Below are positions 47,507 to 58,205 of a stretch of DNA of 64,000 nucleotides, one piece after another. How positions within the stretch are numbered: the stretch's first letter is position 1; the number at the start of each line of letters is the position of its first letter. Source of the stretch: Takakia lepidozioides (taxonomy: Eukaryota; Streptophyta; Takakiopsida; Takakiales; Takakiaceae); assembly GCA_030704615.1 (NCBI GenBank), contig CM060734.1, positions 24,490,001 through 24,554,000 of the forward strand, written 5' to 3'. Both the position numbers and the translations under genes were made by a program. The notes below the pieces were generated by a model, which had not been told where the DNA came from, ran no database searches, and saw only the letters and a program-made list of their open reading frames with translations.

Positions 47507-48630
47507 GTTACTGGTGGCCTACTTTGTTCAAAGATGTACACGAGTATTGTCAGAGTTGTGATGAATGTCAGAGGCTAGGACCTTTGTAGAGATCTGGGAG
47601 GATGGCCTTGCATCCTACAATGCCTACGGAACCATTTCAGAAATGGGGACTAGACTTTGTTGGACCAATTAACCCACCAGCCAAGAATACACGGAGCAGG
47701 TACATAATTACAGCCACTGATTATACTACGAAGTGGGTGGAAGCTAAAGCTTGAGGGACAACACAGCCAAGTCCACAGCAAGGTTCCTGTACGAGAACAT
47801 ACTTACACGATTTGGCTGTCCCTTAGAATTTATCAGTGATCAGGGAAGTCACTTCATGAATGAGACCATTGAGTTGTTGACTAAAGAGTTCATGATTGTA
47901 CATAGAAAGAGTACAACATATTACCCACAGGGTAATGGGCAGGCAGAGGCTACCAACAAAATACTATGCACTATCTTGGCTAAGATAGTCAATGCAAACA
48001 GAACGGATTGGGATACAAAGCTGCTGACAGCTTTGTGGTCATACAGGACTTCCTATAAAGTCACCACTAAGTATACACCATTCCAATTAGTTTATGATAT
48101 GGAAGCCTTACTTCCAGTGGAATTCATGTTACCTACCATGAGAACGGAGTGGGGAAAGAGAATGGAATTGCAAGATTCCATTAAGGTCAGGAAACATGAA
48201 TTATACCATGTGGAAGAAGTACGTGCTGATGCAGCTGATAATATGACCAGAATTCAGATGAAGAGGAAGGAACAGTTTGATGAGGGCAAGTTAAAAACTT
48301 TTAAGACGGGAGATTTGGTTTTATGGTTGCAGAAAAAAAGGAAAGATTAAAGCTTCTAAGCTTAAATCACCATGGAAAGGACCTTATGTCATACAAAAGA
48401 TGTATGATAACAACACCGCCATGTTACAAACCATTAACAAAGAAATGCTGGGAAGAGTCAATGCCAATAAGTTGAAGGGGTACAGTGGTATCCATGACAA
48501 ACCATTACAACATGATTTGCATGTTGAAACGCAAGAGCAGTCAAGGGCTGCACCAGTGTTACGAACGGAGTATGGAGCACTTGTCGCTAGGCCGAGCATA
48601 TATGACCAGGGCGGGCAAAACAAGCGTGAC

Positions 48631-49050
48631 ACAGCCTATCACAGCCCATCAAGGCGGACCATAGCCTATCACAGCCAATCACGACATGACACAGCCTATC
48701 ACAGCCAATCACGACGTGACACAGCCTATCACAGCCCATCAAGGCAAAGCACAGCCTATCACAGCCCATCACGACGTGACACAGCCTATCACAGCCCAGC
48801 ACGGCGTGTCACAGCCTATCACAACTTACCACAGCGTGTCACAGCCTATCACAGCCCATCAAGGCGGACCACAGCCTATCACAGCCCATCAAGGCAAAGC
48901 ACAGCCTATCACAGCCCAGCACGGCGTGTCACAGCCTATCACAGCTTACCACGGCGTGTCACAGCCTATCACAGTTTACCACAGTGCATCACAGCCTATC
49001 ACAGTGTACCCCAGTATGACACAGCCTGTCACAGCTCAACACAGCCTACT
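48631..49050 (+). repeat. 30-bp minisatellite, about 14 units
   Basis: Units of CACAGCCTATCACAGCCCAT plus a ten-base variable end. In frame with the 401-residue ORF (48400-49605) each encodes TAYHSPSRRD-like decapeptides. A second forward frame (QPITAHHDVT) is also open because the period is a multiple of three. Confidence 0.95.
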
Positions 49051-49992
49051 AGGGTTACACGATCCATAGAATCAGTGACAGGTGGACGCATAATAACTTC
49101 AGGAAAATGGTTGACAGAAGAAAAAACGGAAACTAGTTTAAAAATAGACACGTGGAAGTCAGGGCGCGACACACAGCTGAGAAGGAAGTGCAAGAACAGG
49201 TGTCATAAAGAAAGAGGACAAGAACGGCCGTCAAAAGGGATGAAAGGCGGGCCCATTAATGAATACGAAAAAAAGGAAACGGAACGAACGGCAAGTACAG
49301 AAAAGCGAAATTCTTGTCACATGTGTGATCCTAGTGGACTATCCAGCAGGGAAAGTCCACTAAAGAAAATAAAATCTAAAATCCAGTCACAGCGGATACA
49401 GCCAATAGAAAACCAGAGAAAGGATCAAGAAAATGGAGGGAAATTGAGCGCAAGAGGCGGCGTCGTTCTGAGTAACGGGCGTCTCGACGGGACAGACCAT
49501 CAATGCTATAGCTTGGAAATTATGGAGGACCTAACAGATTATACGCTCGCAATATTACTTACGCAGCATAGACACGAAAGAACAGAGCAAAGCTTTTTCT
49601 CTTGAGCGATGCTTGCAAGCCCCGCAAGCTTACATGAAATTACCCATAGCTTTCTGTGGCGACCATACGTTTATGCTTTATGCACTACAGGCATTTCTGC
49701 AGTTGTTACAGCCAAAACAGTTCTGTGAGTCTAAAATGAAGAGAGTGAGAGGAATGGAGGAAATCAGGGTGAAGAGCACCACAATTCTGCAGAAACAAAC
49801 GATTGTTACCCCATAGGCGATACAGATACTGGAGGAGCTGAGATTGCAAGGATTGCAAAGCATAGATTGGACATTACACCATAGACAGTACATGTTACAA
49901 TTTTTGCAGAACTTTGAGCCAAAGACAGGAACAACAACGGTGAAGGGAGTTGAATTAATGATTATCCCCTATACCTCCAGCAATTGTTTTGA

Positions 49993-51543
49993 TTGCCAGC
50001 AGGTCAGGTGCATGTGGAGGAACACAGGGCAAGACTGCAAATAGGGGACTTATTCCAAGAAGGGAGTTTCTTTAAAACTCAGGGTTATGCTTGTACCAAG
50101 GCTGTGTACCCAGGGCTAAAAGAGGTAGGCCAGGTATTGAATGTTCTGATTGCCATGAAACAGAACCAACAGTATTTGAGCAGATCCTTCACGGAGGAAA
50201 TACTCAAAGCCCTGAAGGGACAAGAGGTACAATGGGCGGACATAATGTACAACGCACTGGTGGAGGAGATGAAAAGATTACAAGGTACTACCGCAAAGTC
50301 TCCTATCATAGTGTTTGGCCCAATCATTGCTCAAATAATTCTTGATTCTGGCATACTTGATGCGCAAGAAAGAAAGGAGATGGGAGTGTTTGAGCCAGAA
50401 ACCACTGCAATGGAAGAGCAAGGCTCTTCACACAGTGAGGGTGGACTAGCAGGGCAACCCGAGACTAAGAGGCAGAGACGGGGAAAGACTATAGTGGCGG
50501 ATCCACTGGCTTCACGGATTCCGCATGATAATGTTTCCCCAGCTCATGTGCAGGAAGGGGCACAGCAGCACAGAGCAATGCTATTTCTGGAAGCAGGACC
50601 TTCAGAGAGGGAGGAGGAAGTTACTTCAGTATCACAACCATCACAGCCAGCTGATCGGCTTGTCACAAGGTTACAAGTTGTCCATGCAGCTCAACCAGAA
50701 ATAATTGATTTGGAAAAAGAAGGCTTAGATATTCCAACTACAGAACAGATAGTGGCAGAAATGGAGAAGGGGGACCTTCTCTATGAATATTCTGGTCTGG
50801 TCAAGGAGACAAAGATTCCAGAGGTGCAACACTTGCCCAAGGAAAATCCTGAGGTACATATAATACACACACCTGTGTCGGAGGTACCACAGGCAGCAGG
50901 TCATAACACTGCAGCACCGGTGATAGATGAAGTGGTTCAGGAAGAAAATCCGGTGGGACAATGGCCTGAGTGGTTCGTGAGACATCACACGGTTGAGGAT
51001 CAGGAGGAATAGCAGCAACCTCACCATGATAACCCTCAACAGGCAATGTTGATGAGTTCCATAGGCAGGACACTTAATTTGTTGGGGACTTATGTCAAAT
51101 CCCATGTTCCAACTACCCAATTGACAGCCTTGAGAGAGGAACTCGGGAAGGAGTTTGAGGCTCAACTAGCCACTGAGTGTGCAAACAAGGTCGATGAAGA
51201 GGTCACTCTCAAGATGCAGCAGGACTTGGGAAATACAGAAGCGGCTTTGCAATTAGTCAAGGAACAATTGATTGAGGCAGGCCTCGCGCAAGACCAGTTG
51301 CACGAAGCACAGCAACAGCTATACCAAATGCAGGTGCAGCATGAAAGCAAGTTGCAAGAAGTGAATGCACTACATACGGAGTTGCAGACAGTGCATGACA
51401 GGATGGCGATACAATGTACTACATTCACAACTATGCTTGACCAATCTACAAAAGAAATAAACAGTCAAGCGGAAAAATGTACGAAGGCAGAAGAAGAGAA
51501 TGTTGAACAAATGAAACTCATTGTCGATATGAAGAATACAATC
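49993..51543 (+). pseudogene. Post-pol ORF with coiled coil, unknown family
   Basis: A 339-residue frame (49993-51012): N-terminal helical domain (LKEVGQVLNVLIAMKQNQQY, KSPIIVFGPIIAQIILDSGI), basic KRQRRGK, acidic Pro/Glu tail ending WFVRHHTVEDQEE. After a single TAG the same frame continues (51046 on) with a strongly heptad-like segment (ALREELGKEFEAQL, LQQVKEQL-type repeats) to about 51543, where an LTR fragment cuts it. Its place after pol resembles the extra ORF of plant Tat/Athila elements; the fold is not recognised with certainty. Confidence 0.5.
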
Positions 51544-51630
51544 TGTCGTGCACATACCTATCGCTACACAACTACATCGCTGTCCAAACCACACCACACA
51601 TATATGCACAATAAAGTAGTCTGCCACAAT
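51544..51630 (-). repeat. LTR end fragment, tandem with next LTR
   Basis: About 87 bp nearly identical to 51990-52076, the start of the minus-strand LTR. It abuts that LTR's other end directly, giving an LTR-LTR junction. Confidence 0.75.
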
Positions 51631-52074
51631 TGATAACCAAACTAGAAATGGACACACACTCTCAACACAAGAAATATGCAATCCCTCAACATCACTCTTT
51701 AAGATAATAGTCGAGCCAGGGGCACCCCAAGCTATGGGGACTCCACCCCACAACAACCTACACTCCCATCATAAGCACACTCAGATCTGAAGAATGCAGG
51801 AGCTCGGTCGCGCAGGCTCAACTCGAGAGAGATGAGCCGCGCGACTGCCGCTCTCGTGAAGATAAGACGGACCAGGTGTCAAACTAAACTTGACACCTGA
51901 TTTAACACTTGACCTAAATCCAAGTGTTAAATACAAATAACTAGTTTTATTCTAGCTGTTTTCACACTGTGCTTATTTAACTTGACAGCTGTCGTGCACA
52001 TACCTATCGCTACACAACTACATCGTTGTCCAAACCACACCACACATATATGCTCAATAAAGTAGTCTGCCACA
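51631..52074 (-). repeat. 3' LTR of the DNMT-bearing Gypsy element
   Basis: Plus strand begins TGATAACCAA and ends CTGCCACA. Immediately right lies CGCCCCCCTAG, which on the minus strand is a polypurine tract (CTAGGGGGGCG), as expected before a 3' LTR. The 5' LTR is not in the window. Confidence 0.7.
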
Positions 52075-52334
52075 ATCGCCCCCCTAGCTGGTGGATAGGT
52101 CCCTCTACCTCCAGATAGCTACAAGATGAAATAGCCACAACCGTACTAAGTCCTCTATCACTGTCCCTATTGTACTCAAACTCTATAGACCAAGAGGCCG
52201 GGTACAAGAGTAGCCCCATCGTTAGTCGCCGTCTTGCAATCTGTGAACTTGAGCCAGGATCTCGTGTGTTCAAGGTCTCCTAGTAGCTGGGCCTTGCGTT
52301 TCATGTTAGCCTTCCATGGTTGTATCCACTCCCA

Positions 52335-53645
52335 CTATCCAATGCAATGTGGACATAACCAATCCCCATCTGGAACCATCTCAAGAGGTGGAGTCAAGCA
52401 TCCCATATGCCAACCTCTAGAGCATCGATCACACACCAGCATGGTGGCTGCCCCTTTAGCAGACCCACACAACATGCACCTCAAACCTGCAGATACCACT
52501 GCCAGGTTTGGGTCAATCCTGCCATCGACATTTGGAAGGTGACATGGCGCACAATTACGCACATGGTCCTTCCAAGTCATGCCATCCCGACCCTCCAAGA
52601 CCAAGACGCCTGAGGGCAAGACCTCTCGAACCCTCAAAATAACACGTCCTGCAGTCACATCCAGGGTCGTAGGAGCAGTCTGCTGCAGATAGACATAGTC
52701 ACCAGGGTTGAATCTCCGAACCCCAGGACGATAGCCCCCACCACGTATGGTAGCATACCTCAACGTATCACGGTGTTGTGCAATGGCAAGGTTCTCGAAA
52801 GCCATGGGCACGACTCTCTTGAACAACTCTGCACGCTGCTCACATGCACGTGCCCACACGTCCGGATCGTCAAGGTTAAGAACTGTAGCAGCTTCTCTAC
52901 GAATGGATGTAGGCAAATCCGGCTCTCGGCCAAAGAGAAGAAAGTATGGTGAGAAGGAGGCAAGTGATGCTTGCTTGCTGAACCTGTAGCCCATGGCTAA
53001 CCAGGGTAACTGAAGGTCCCAATCTCCTAGGTGTCTCTTCTGCAAGCCATACTTGCGCAAACCCCTCTTTACTGTCTGAACAACTCTCTCTGCCAAGCCA
53101 TCGGCCTCAGGATGATCCCGAGAAGTGGTGCGGTGGTCTATCAAGGCCTTGTCACACAAAGCCTGAAACTCCCCCAAGAACTCTCTCCCTTGGTCCGTGA
53201 GTACCTCAGCTGGAGCACCGAATCGGCTAAGCACACAATCCAGGAATGCATATGCAGCTCCCTCACTAGCCTTATCAGGCAATGGAACCAATTCAATCCA
53301 CTTGGAGAAGTGCTCCACCATCACCAATACGTACTTGTTGTGGCGCATGGTCAGTGGCAACGGCCCTGCGAAGTCAAGACTCCACCTGTAGCCCAATCCC
53401 ATGATCGGAAGAGGGTGCAATTGTGGAGTAGGGGCGTTGAATGAAGCACGCACCCTGTCACACACCATGCACCTAGCCACAAATTGTTGCACCTCTGTGT
53501 GCATACCACGCCACCAATACTGCCCCTGCAGTAGACCATGAGTGCGTCGCACCCCAAAATGCCCCAACTCCTCATGGGCATGGCGCACTAACTGTGCCCG
53601 CTGTGTTGGGTGAGGCACAATCCTCACTCGACCATCCTCCCACAC
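52335..53645 (-). CDS. Gypsy integrase with C-terminal PHD finger
   Basis: 436-residue tail of the polyprotein. HHCC zinc region (HAHEELGHFG, CMVCDRV); catalytic D,D,E in WSLDFAGPL, VLTDQGREF and HPEADGLAERV; then the C-terminal barrel (FNPGDYVYLQQ). Residues about 390-436 form a PHD finger: CMLCGSAKGAATMLVCDRCS, then RGWHMGCLTPPLE and WLCPHC (C4HC3). PHD fingers read histone H3 tails, so this may replace the chromodomain of chromoviruses as a targeting module (inference). The frame continues from 54680 across a TGA at about 53646-53648. Confidence 0.9.
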   Translation of the reverse strand: MWEDGRVRIVPHPTQRAQLVRHAHEELGHFGVRRTHGLLQGQYWWRGMHTEVQQFVARCMVCDRVRASFNAPTPQLHPLPIMGLGYRWSLDFAGPLPLTMRHNKYVLVMVEHFSKWIELVPLPDKASEGAAYAFLDCVLSRFGAPAEVLTDQGREFLGEFQALCDKALIDHRTTSRDHPEADGLAERVVQTVKRGLRKYGLQKRHLGDWDLQLPWLAMGYRFSKQASLASFSPYFLLFGREPDLPTSIRREAATVLNLDDPDVWARACEQRAELFKRVVPMAFENLAIAQHRDTLRYATIRGGGYRPGVRRFNPGDYVYLQQTAPTTLDVTAGRVILRVREVLPSGVLVLEGRDGMTWKDHVRNCAPCHLPNVDGRIDPNLAVVSAGLRCMLCGSAKGAATMLVCDRCSRGWHMGCLTPPLEMVPDGDWLCPHCIG

Positions 53646-55310
53646 TCAGAGCAGGTGTGTCCCCTCCCACCTGAACCTCTTGGCTCGTTGTAGGATCCGA
53701 TCCCTCTCCTTGGCAGTCACAGTGGCTGCCGTGTCTCCAGTGCGGAGGTAGTCCAACACAACTGAATCCTCATGTATATCTTTGGCGCTACCTTGCTCAT
53801 TGCTGGCCTCAGGGTCCTTAGACACTTGATGTACAGTCATCCCTGTTGCAGGTCCAACCTGGCCTTTCGCTGCCAAGATACACAGAAATGCAGATGCATG
53901 CCATCCGGGCACCATCTCCTCGTCCGTCTCACCATGCCACCGAGCTCCAGTGTCATCCTGTTGGCTCGTGCATGGATTGCGACTCAACCCATCTGCATTG
54001 CGATTGACCAAACCCGGTCGATGCACCACCTGAAAGTAATACTCTTGAAGGATGAGTGCCCACCGTGCAAGCTTCCCCGTAAGCTTGTCTGACTCCATCA
54101 ACCACTTGAGTGGTTGGTGATCCGTGACAAGGGTGAAGAGATTGCCGTATAGATAGCACCTGAAGTGTGCCACGGCCCACACTGCAGCTAAGCATTCTCC
54201 CTCATATGAGCTATACTTAGACTCTGCAGCATTGTTCGAGCGGCTAGCATAAGCCACTACGAACTCTCTTCCCTCATCATCCACCTGTGTGAGCACCGCT
54301 CCAAGCCCCAGCATGCTCCAATCTGTATGCAGCTGAAAAGGACGCCCCCTGATAGGTCGTCTCAAGATGGGCGCCGAGGTCAACCTCGCCTTGAGCTCTT
54401 GAAAAGCTTGTTCTTGCTCATCTTCCCACTGCCACTCCTGGTCCACCTTGGTCAGCTTGGTTAGAGCCTTTGCAATGGCACTGAATCCCTTAACAAACCG
54501 TCTGTAATAGTTTGCTAACCCCATGAAAGCTCGAACTCGGCTCACATCCGTGGGGCGTGGAACCTGTGCAATGGACTCTACCTTAGTCTGCTGTACCCCC
54601 AATCCTCCAGGATATATCATGTGACCCAGATACTCAATCTGGTTGTGGAAAAACTTGCACTTGCCCGGATGTAACTTCAATCCGTGCGTCCTTAAGCGCT
54701 AAAATACCCCCTGAAGGTGTCTCTCATGCTCCTCCACCGTAGCACTAAAGATGATGATGTCATCTATGTAGCACCGAGCAAACTCCACCCCTGCTAGAAT
54801 CCTGTCCATGACTCTTTGAAACTCAGCATGAGCGTTTTTAAGCCCAAATGGTAAGAACCGCCACTGGTATAGGCAATCCTTCTCGTGCTCATTGATCCCC
54901 CAGAATGCCGTCTTTTGCTTATCCGCCTCCTTGATCGGCAACTGGTGATATCCGGATCGTAAATCCAACATGCTAAAGACCTTGGAATGCCCAATGGCAT
55001 CAAAGATCTCCTCTGGTGTTGGCATGGCATACCTATCGGACTTGGTCTGACGATTTATAGGCCGGTAATCACCGCACATACGTCTCTCCGTCCAATTGCC
55101 ATAGACATCCTTCTTAGCTGGCATCACTGTGGCTGAAGCATACTCTCCACCAGAGAGCTCCACCAAACCTGCCTCCCAGAGATCTTGAGTCCTCATCTGA
55201 ATCAAAGACCTCTCCATGTCACTGTATCTATAGGGTCTCCGAAAGATTGGCGTGTCAGTGGCCAACTCAATACGGATCTCTTGACCCTTCAGTGCTCCCA
55301 AGTCCTTCAA
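53646..55310 (-). CDS. Gypsy reverse transcriptase and RNase H
   Basis: RT palm in 55310-54699 (MLDLRSGYHQLPI, FLPFGLKNAHAEFQRVMDRI, CYIDDIIIFS, the YxDD motif as YIDD). After a TAG at about 54699 the same frame goes on: LHPGKCKFFHNQIEYLGHMI, GLANYYRRFVKGF, RNase H (LHTDWSMLGLGAVLTQ, YASRSNNAAESKYSSYEGEC) and LVTDHQPLKWLM. The TAG replaces what looks like Gln (VFxRLRTHGL), a CAG-to-TAG change. It lies between the methyltransferase part and integrase in one reading frame. Confidence 0.9.
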
Positions 55311-55469
55311 ACTGAAGGCAAAGCAATTCCTGTAAGCCCTTAGGAACCGCCGTATACGTCGTCTCTCTCCTCCGGTGACAATGGGTCCAATGTCAGGCTC
55401 CCAATTGTCCTCCGTGACTGCAACATTAAGTCCAGTGGGCTTAGAGGTGGAGGACGCGTCCCGTGGTTG

Positions 55470-57938
55470 CTATGCTGCAACCTCTTGAGCAGTACTTCCT
55501 TCCTGCTCAGTCAATGACAATGCCTCATCCTGCCCCATCATCTCATCATTGAGAACCTCCTCATCCCGAGAAGAATCCCCAACCTCATCCATCACAGCTG
55601 CTTTGGCTGCCAACTCCCTCTGAACCTCGAGCACCTCCCACGTGTGCCATGGATGTCTACACCCCGTGGTCCTCACCGGCTCGCCCCCACTCGCTGCCTG
55701 TACCGTCTCGGTAGGCAGAGAGACCGTCCAGGGAAGTGCGCTCCGCACTCTACGTTGCTCAGCCATAGCCAAGCTGATAATCCAGGTCAAGCAATTGAGA
55801 TCCATTGCTTGCCCCAACACCTGCCGACGTGATGCCTCAGAAAGAGAAGGCACCGCCGTGGTCCCAGTGGAAAACCCCATAGCCCGCTCTCGCTCGTCGG
55901 CATTAGGCTCCACTAACTGTTGCAACTGAGCATCCCACAGGAGGCCAGGTCCACCATCCCGAAAAGCATGGGATCCTGGGAAGCTGAGCAGTGTAGGTAA
56001 TGCTGCTCGTGGTTGACCCACCCTGTTGACCACTGCCAAAGGCGAACGGTCATCGTGTCTCACACGTTGAGACTGCCTCCCTGTGTCCAAAATGCCATCC
56101 ACGGTAAGGTGTGCTGGCTGCTGCACCCCATCAAATGCACGCTTGAGTAGTGCGGGTGGCATCAAGTTAGTCCACCAAAGCCGTGGACGATGAGCCCGTG
56201 ACCCCATTGCAGCTGCATCCAGCAACACTGCTGACCCAAGCCATGACCGGACTTGATGCACACTGGCCATCACCCTGGCCCGAGAATCACCCATCAGTGG
56301 TACATTCTCCAAGATGTATGCTGGAGATACAGCTTGATGAAGCTGCAAGCAGCGCAAAATCCGCACCATCTCCCAAAACAGACCCGTCCTCGAGTCTCGC
56401 AATCCATTGCCATGCCCGGCTGATGAATGCCCTTGGCAGGGCCAACCTGCCACTACCAGATCAATGGAGCCAACCTGCTCTAAATCCTGCGCCCCCAGCA
56501 AAGAAATGTCTGCTGGCAAGGCTTGTTGGAATCCACGAACTGCAGACACTGACAACAAGTCAGGGTATTGCTGTACCAACTGAGCAACATGGCGCAGTGA
56601 GACGCGTCGTGCAGTCTCATCCCTCTCCACATACAGGTAACGTCGAACTCGTACACCTGCCTGTAGCACAGCAGCCAATCCGGTGCTGATCCCGCCAAAC
56701 AAGTCCAGAAGGCAAATGCCTTCATCCGGATACTGCCACACAATAGGTGTGGTATCCAATGGTGACAACTGAGGTGGTCCTGGTGCAATACCCGCACTCT
56801 CCTCCTCTCCTAACGGAACAAAAGCCTCTACCCAGGCTTGTTGCACCCGTCGATCAGCAACCTGCTGCAAATCCTTGCTCGTACCCCACAATGGAGTGTG
56901 AGCAACCATGGCAGGTAACTCCGCCATACCATGCATGTCATCCTGCTCTGCTGGAGGTGGCACATCCTCTGCATGGGCATTGCCTTCCAGCAACTCTCCA
57001 GGCCAACTAACTGCAGCTGTAAAGGCGGCTAGTGTTGGCATCTTGCCCCGCTGGGCAGCCGCTATACCCCCAATGAATGTCACAGGGAGCTGTGCGCGGC
57101 GACCATCGCCTGACTGCCATCCAGGCCTGTAGGATGCTGACTCCTCCCAAAAGTCCAAGGTGAAGCCCATGGGGTATAACACTGCCCCACCAACGAGGAC
57201 ATCGTAAGAGACTGCGTCTGTCACAATGGCCTTGGCTCGCATTACTGAGCCATCGATAGGATGATCCGGCTGCAGTCTAATGACCAACTGATGCCGTGTC
57301 ATGCCCCGAGCCTGCTCTGATCCTCCCAGAGATGTCTGTATCTGGAAAGGGCAAGGCTCCATATCCGCCTCCATGAGGCCCAAACCTGCAATAGCAGCTC
57401 TGCCCAACATCAGTGGCTGAGCTCCCGAGTCCAACAAGACCTGCAGTGGCCGGTACTTCTTGCCTGCCGGTCCACTCAAAGTGAAAATGCCTCCCTGGTT
57501 GTCTAACAAGACAACTCCAGGTGTCACCATGGCGCGCTCAAAGGCTGGCCTAGCTGGCAGCTCCGTCAACCTAGCAGCTGCAGCTTGCCAGGGCGCAGCC
57601 GTGGCAGTCTTGACCCTCAAATCCGAGGATCCCTCTGCCACTACACCTTCCACTAACTCCGCAGAAGATGAAATGACCTCCCCACTCTCACAGAGTGTTG
57701 CTGCTAGTCTGAACACTGCAGCTGGCCTTACCCCCGGCGTGGCAATCATTGTTGCCGAGAACAGTGGGGCCTGACACACAGAGGTGGCTGCCCCCAATAA
57801 CACACCGGCCGCACTAGCCTTGGCAGCAGGAGTCAATGCTGCACGTGTAGCTCTCCCCAATGGCATAGTAACCTCCGCCTCGGGAACAGTCGGGCGAGAA
57901 CTAGGTGCCATGGATGGCGTCGATACAGTCTCCGCCAA
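55470..57938 (-). CDS. Gypsy polyprotein: aspartic protease plus DNMT3-like C5 methyltransferase
   Basis: 822 residues. Protease at about 160-290 (VLLDSGAQPLMLG near 168). A cytosine-5 DNA methyltransferase domain spans about 400-730 with motifs in canonical order: I, ICLLDLFGGISTGLAA (about 405); II, YVERDE; IV, VVAGWPCQGHSSAG (about 498, catalytic PCQ); VI, YILENVPLMGDSRAR (about 543); VIII, GSRAHRPRLWWTN (about 585); X, RRQVLGQAMDLNCLTWI (about 710). The RAHRPRLWWTN stretch and overall layout are DNMT3-like. The frame ends in UAG and continues into RT. The region upstream (58195-57940) is in another frame. DNMT capture by charophyte Gypsy elements has been reported (de Mendoza and colleagues, as I recall). 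The key residues look intact. Confidence 0.88.
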   Translation of the reverse strand: MAETVSTPSMAPSSRPTVPEAEVTMPLGRATRAALTPAAKASAAGVLLGAATSVCQAPLFSATMIATPGVRPAAVFRLAATLCESGEVISSSAELVEGVVAEGSSDLRVKTATAAPWQAAAARLTELPARPAFERAMVTPGVVLLDNQGGIFTLSGPAGKKYRPLQVLLDSGAQPLMLGRAAIAGLGLMEADMEPCPFQIQTSLGGSEQARGMTRHQLVIRLQPDHPIDGSVMRAKAIVTDAVSYDVLVGGAVLYPMGFTLDFWEESASYRPGWQSGDGRRAQLPVTFIGGIAAAQRGKMPTLAAFTAAVSWPGELLEGNAHAEDVPPPAEQDDMHGMAELPAMVAHTPLWGTSKDLQQVADRRVQQAWVEAFVPLGEEESAGIAPGPPQLSPLDTTPIVWQYPDEGICLLDLFGGISTGLAAVLQAGVRVRRYLYVERDETARRVSLRHVAQLVQQYPDLLSVSAVRGFQQALPADISLLGAQDLEQVGSIDLVVAGWPCQGHSSAGHGNGLRDSRTGLFWEMVRILRCLQLHQAVSPAYILENVPLMGDSRARVMASVHQVRSWLGSAVLLDAAAMGSRAHRPRLWWTNLMPPALLKRAFDGVQQPAHLTVDGILDTGRQSQRVRHDDRSPLAVVNRVGQPRAALPTLLSFPGSHAFRDGGPGLLWDAQLQQLVEPNADERERAMGFSTGTTAVPSLSEASRRQVLGQAMDLNCLTWIISLAMAEQRRVRSALPWTVSLPTETVQAASGGEPVRTTGCRHPWHTWEVLEVQRELAAKAAVMDEVGDSSRDEEVLNDEMMGQDEALSLTEQEGSTAQEVAA

Positions 57939-57939
57939 G

Positions 57940-58195
57940 GGAATGACTGAGGAAGCCTCGCCTGACGGCTTGCCTCCCCACGCTGTGGATCCAATTCCAC
58001 CTCTGCACCTCGTGGCTCAGGAACTCGTGCTGCTCCTCGAGTCACGGCTGCAGCAGACTCCACCTGCTCTAGTGGTAGTGCTGCTCCGCACATAAATCCC
58101 ATGCCTCCCATATCTCCTCCCTCAGGAGCAGGAGGTGGACCATCCCGCCTGGGAGCCGGTACCGCCTGAGCTATAGCCATGGCAGCGAGCCGGGG
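57940..58195 (-). pseudogene. Gypsy polyprotein 5' part, interrupted by element C
   Basis: Frame reading NPRLAAMAIAQAVPAPRRDG, MGFMCGAALPLEQVESAAAV, then a shift into the 57938 frame. It ends on the right where the CATGAGC end of element C begins (about 58200). The rest of gag and the 5' LTR are expected beyond C, outside the window. Confidence 0.6.
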
Positions 58196-58205
58196 GTTGC
58201 TATTC

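Larger units (their letters stand above)
46300..49605 (+). pseudogene. Ty3/Gypsy pol remnant: RT end, RNase H, integrase
   Basis: Starts abruptly inside RT (LGLNPEKCTF, GVLLGHIVCKKGLLVDP), then FLGQTSYYRRFV and RNase H (VHCDASGEALGAVLAQN, YSTTEREALAMIYAVKKFRH). Integrase zinc region at 47275-47585, core at 47640-48300: WGLDFVGP (D), FISDQGSHF (D), GNGQAEATNK (E). Integrase C-terminus near 48300-48480. Disabling changes: a 115-bp tandem duplication (47277-47506), a TAG near 47587 and a frame break near 47752. The frame from 48400 runs into a ten-residue minisatellite. No LTR of its own is visible. Confidence 0.88.

Noticed and set aside
55642-58095. Plus-strand ORFs opposite the Gypsy DNMT polyprotein
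   Set aside because: Antisense shadows of a GC-rich coding frame with clear domain motifs on the minus strand.
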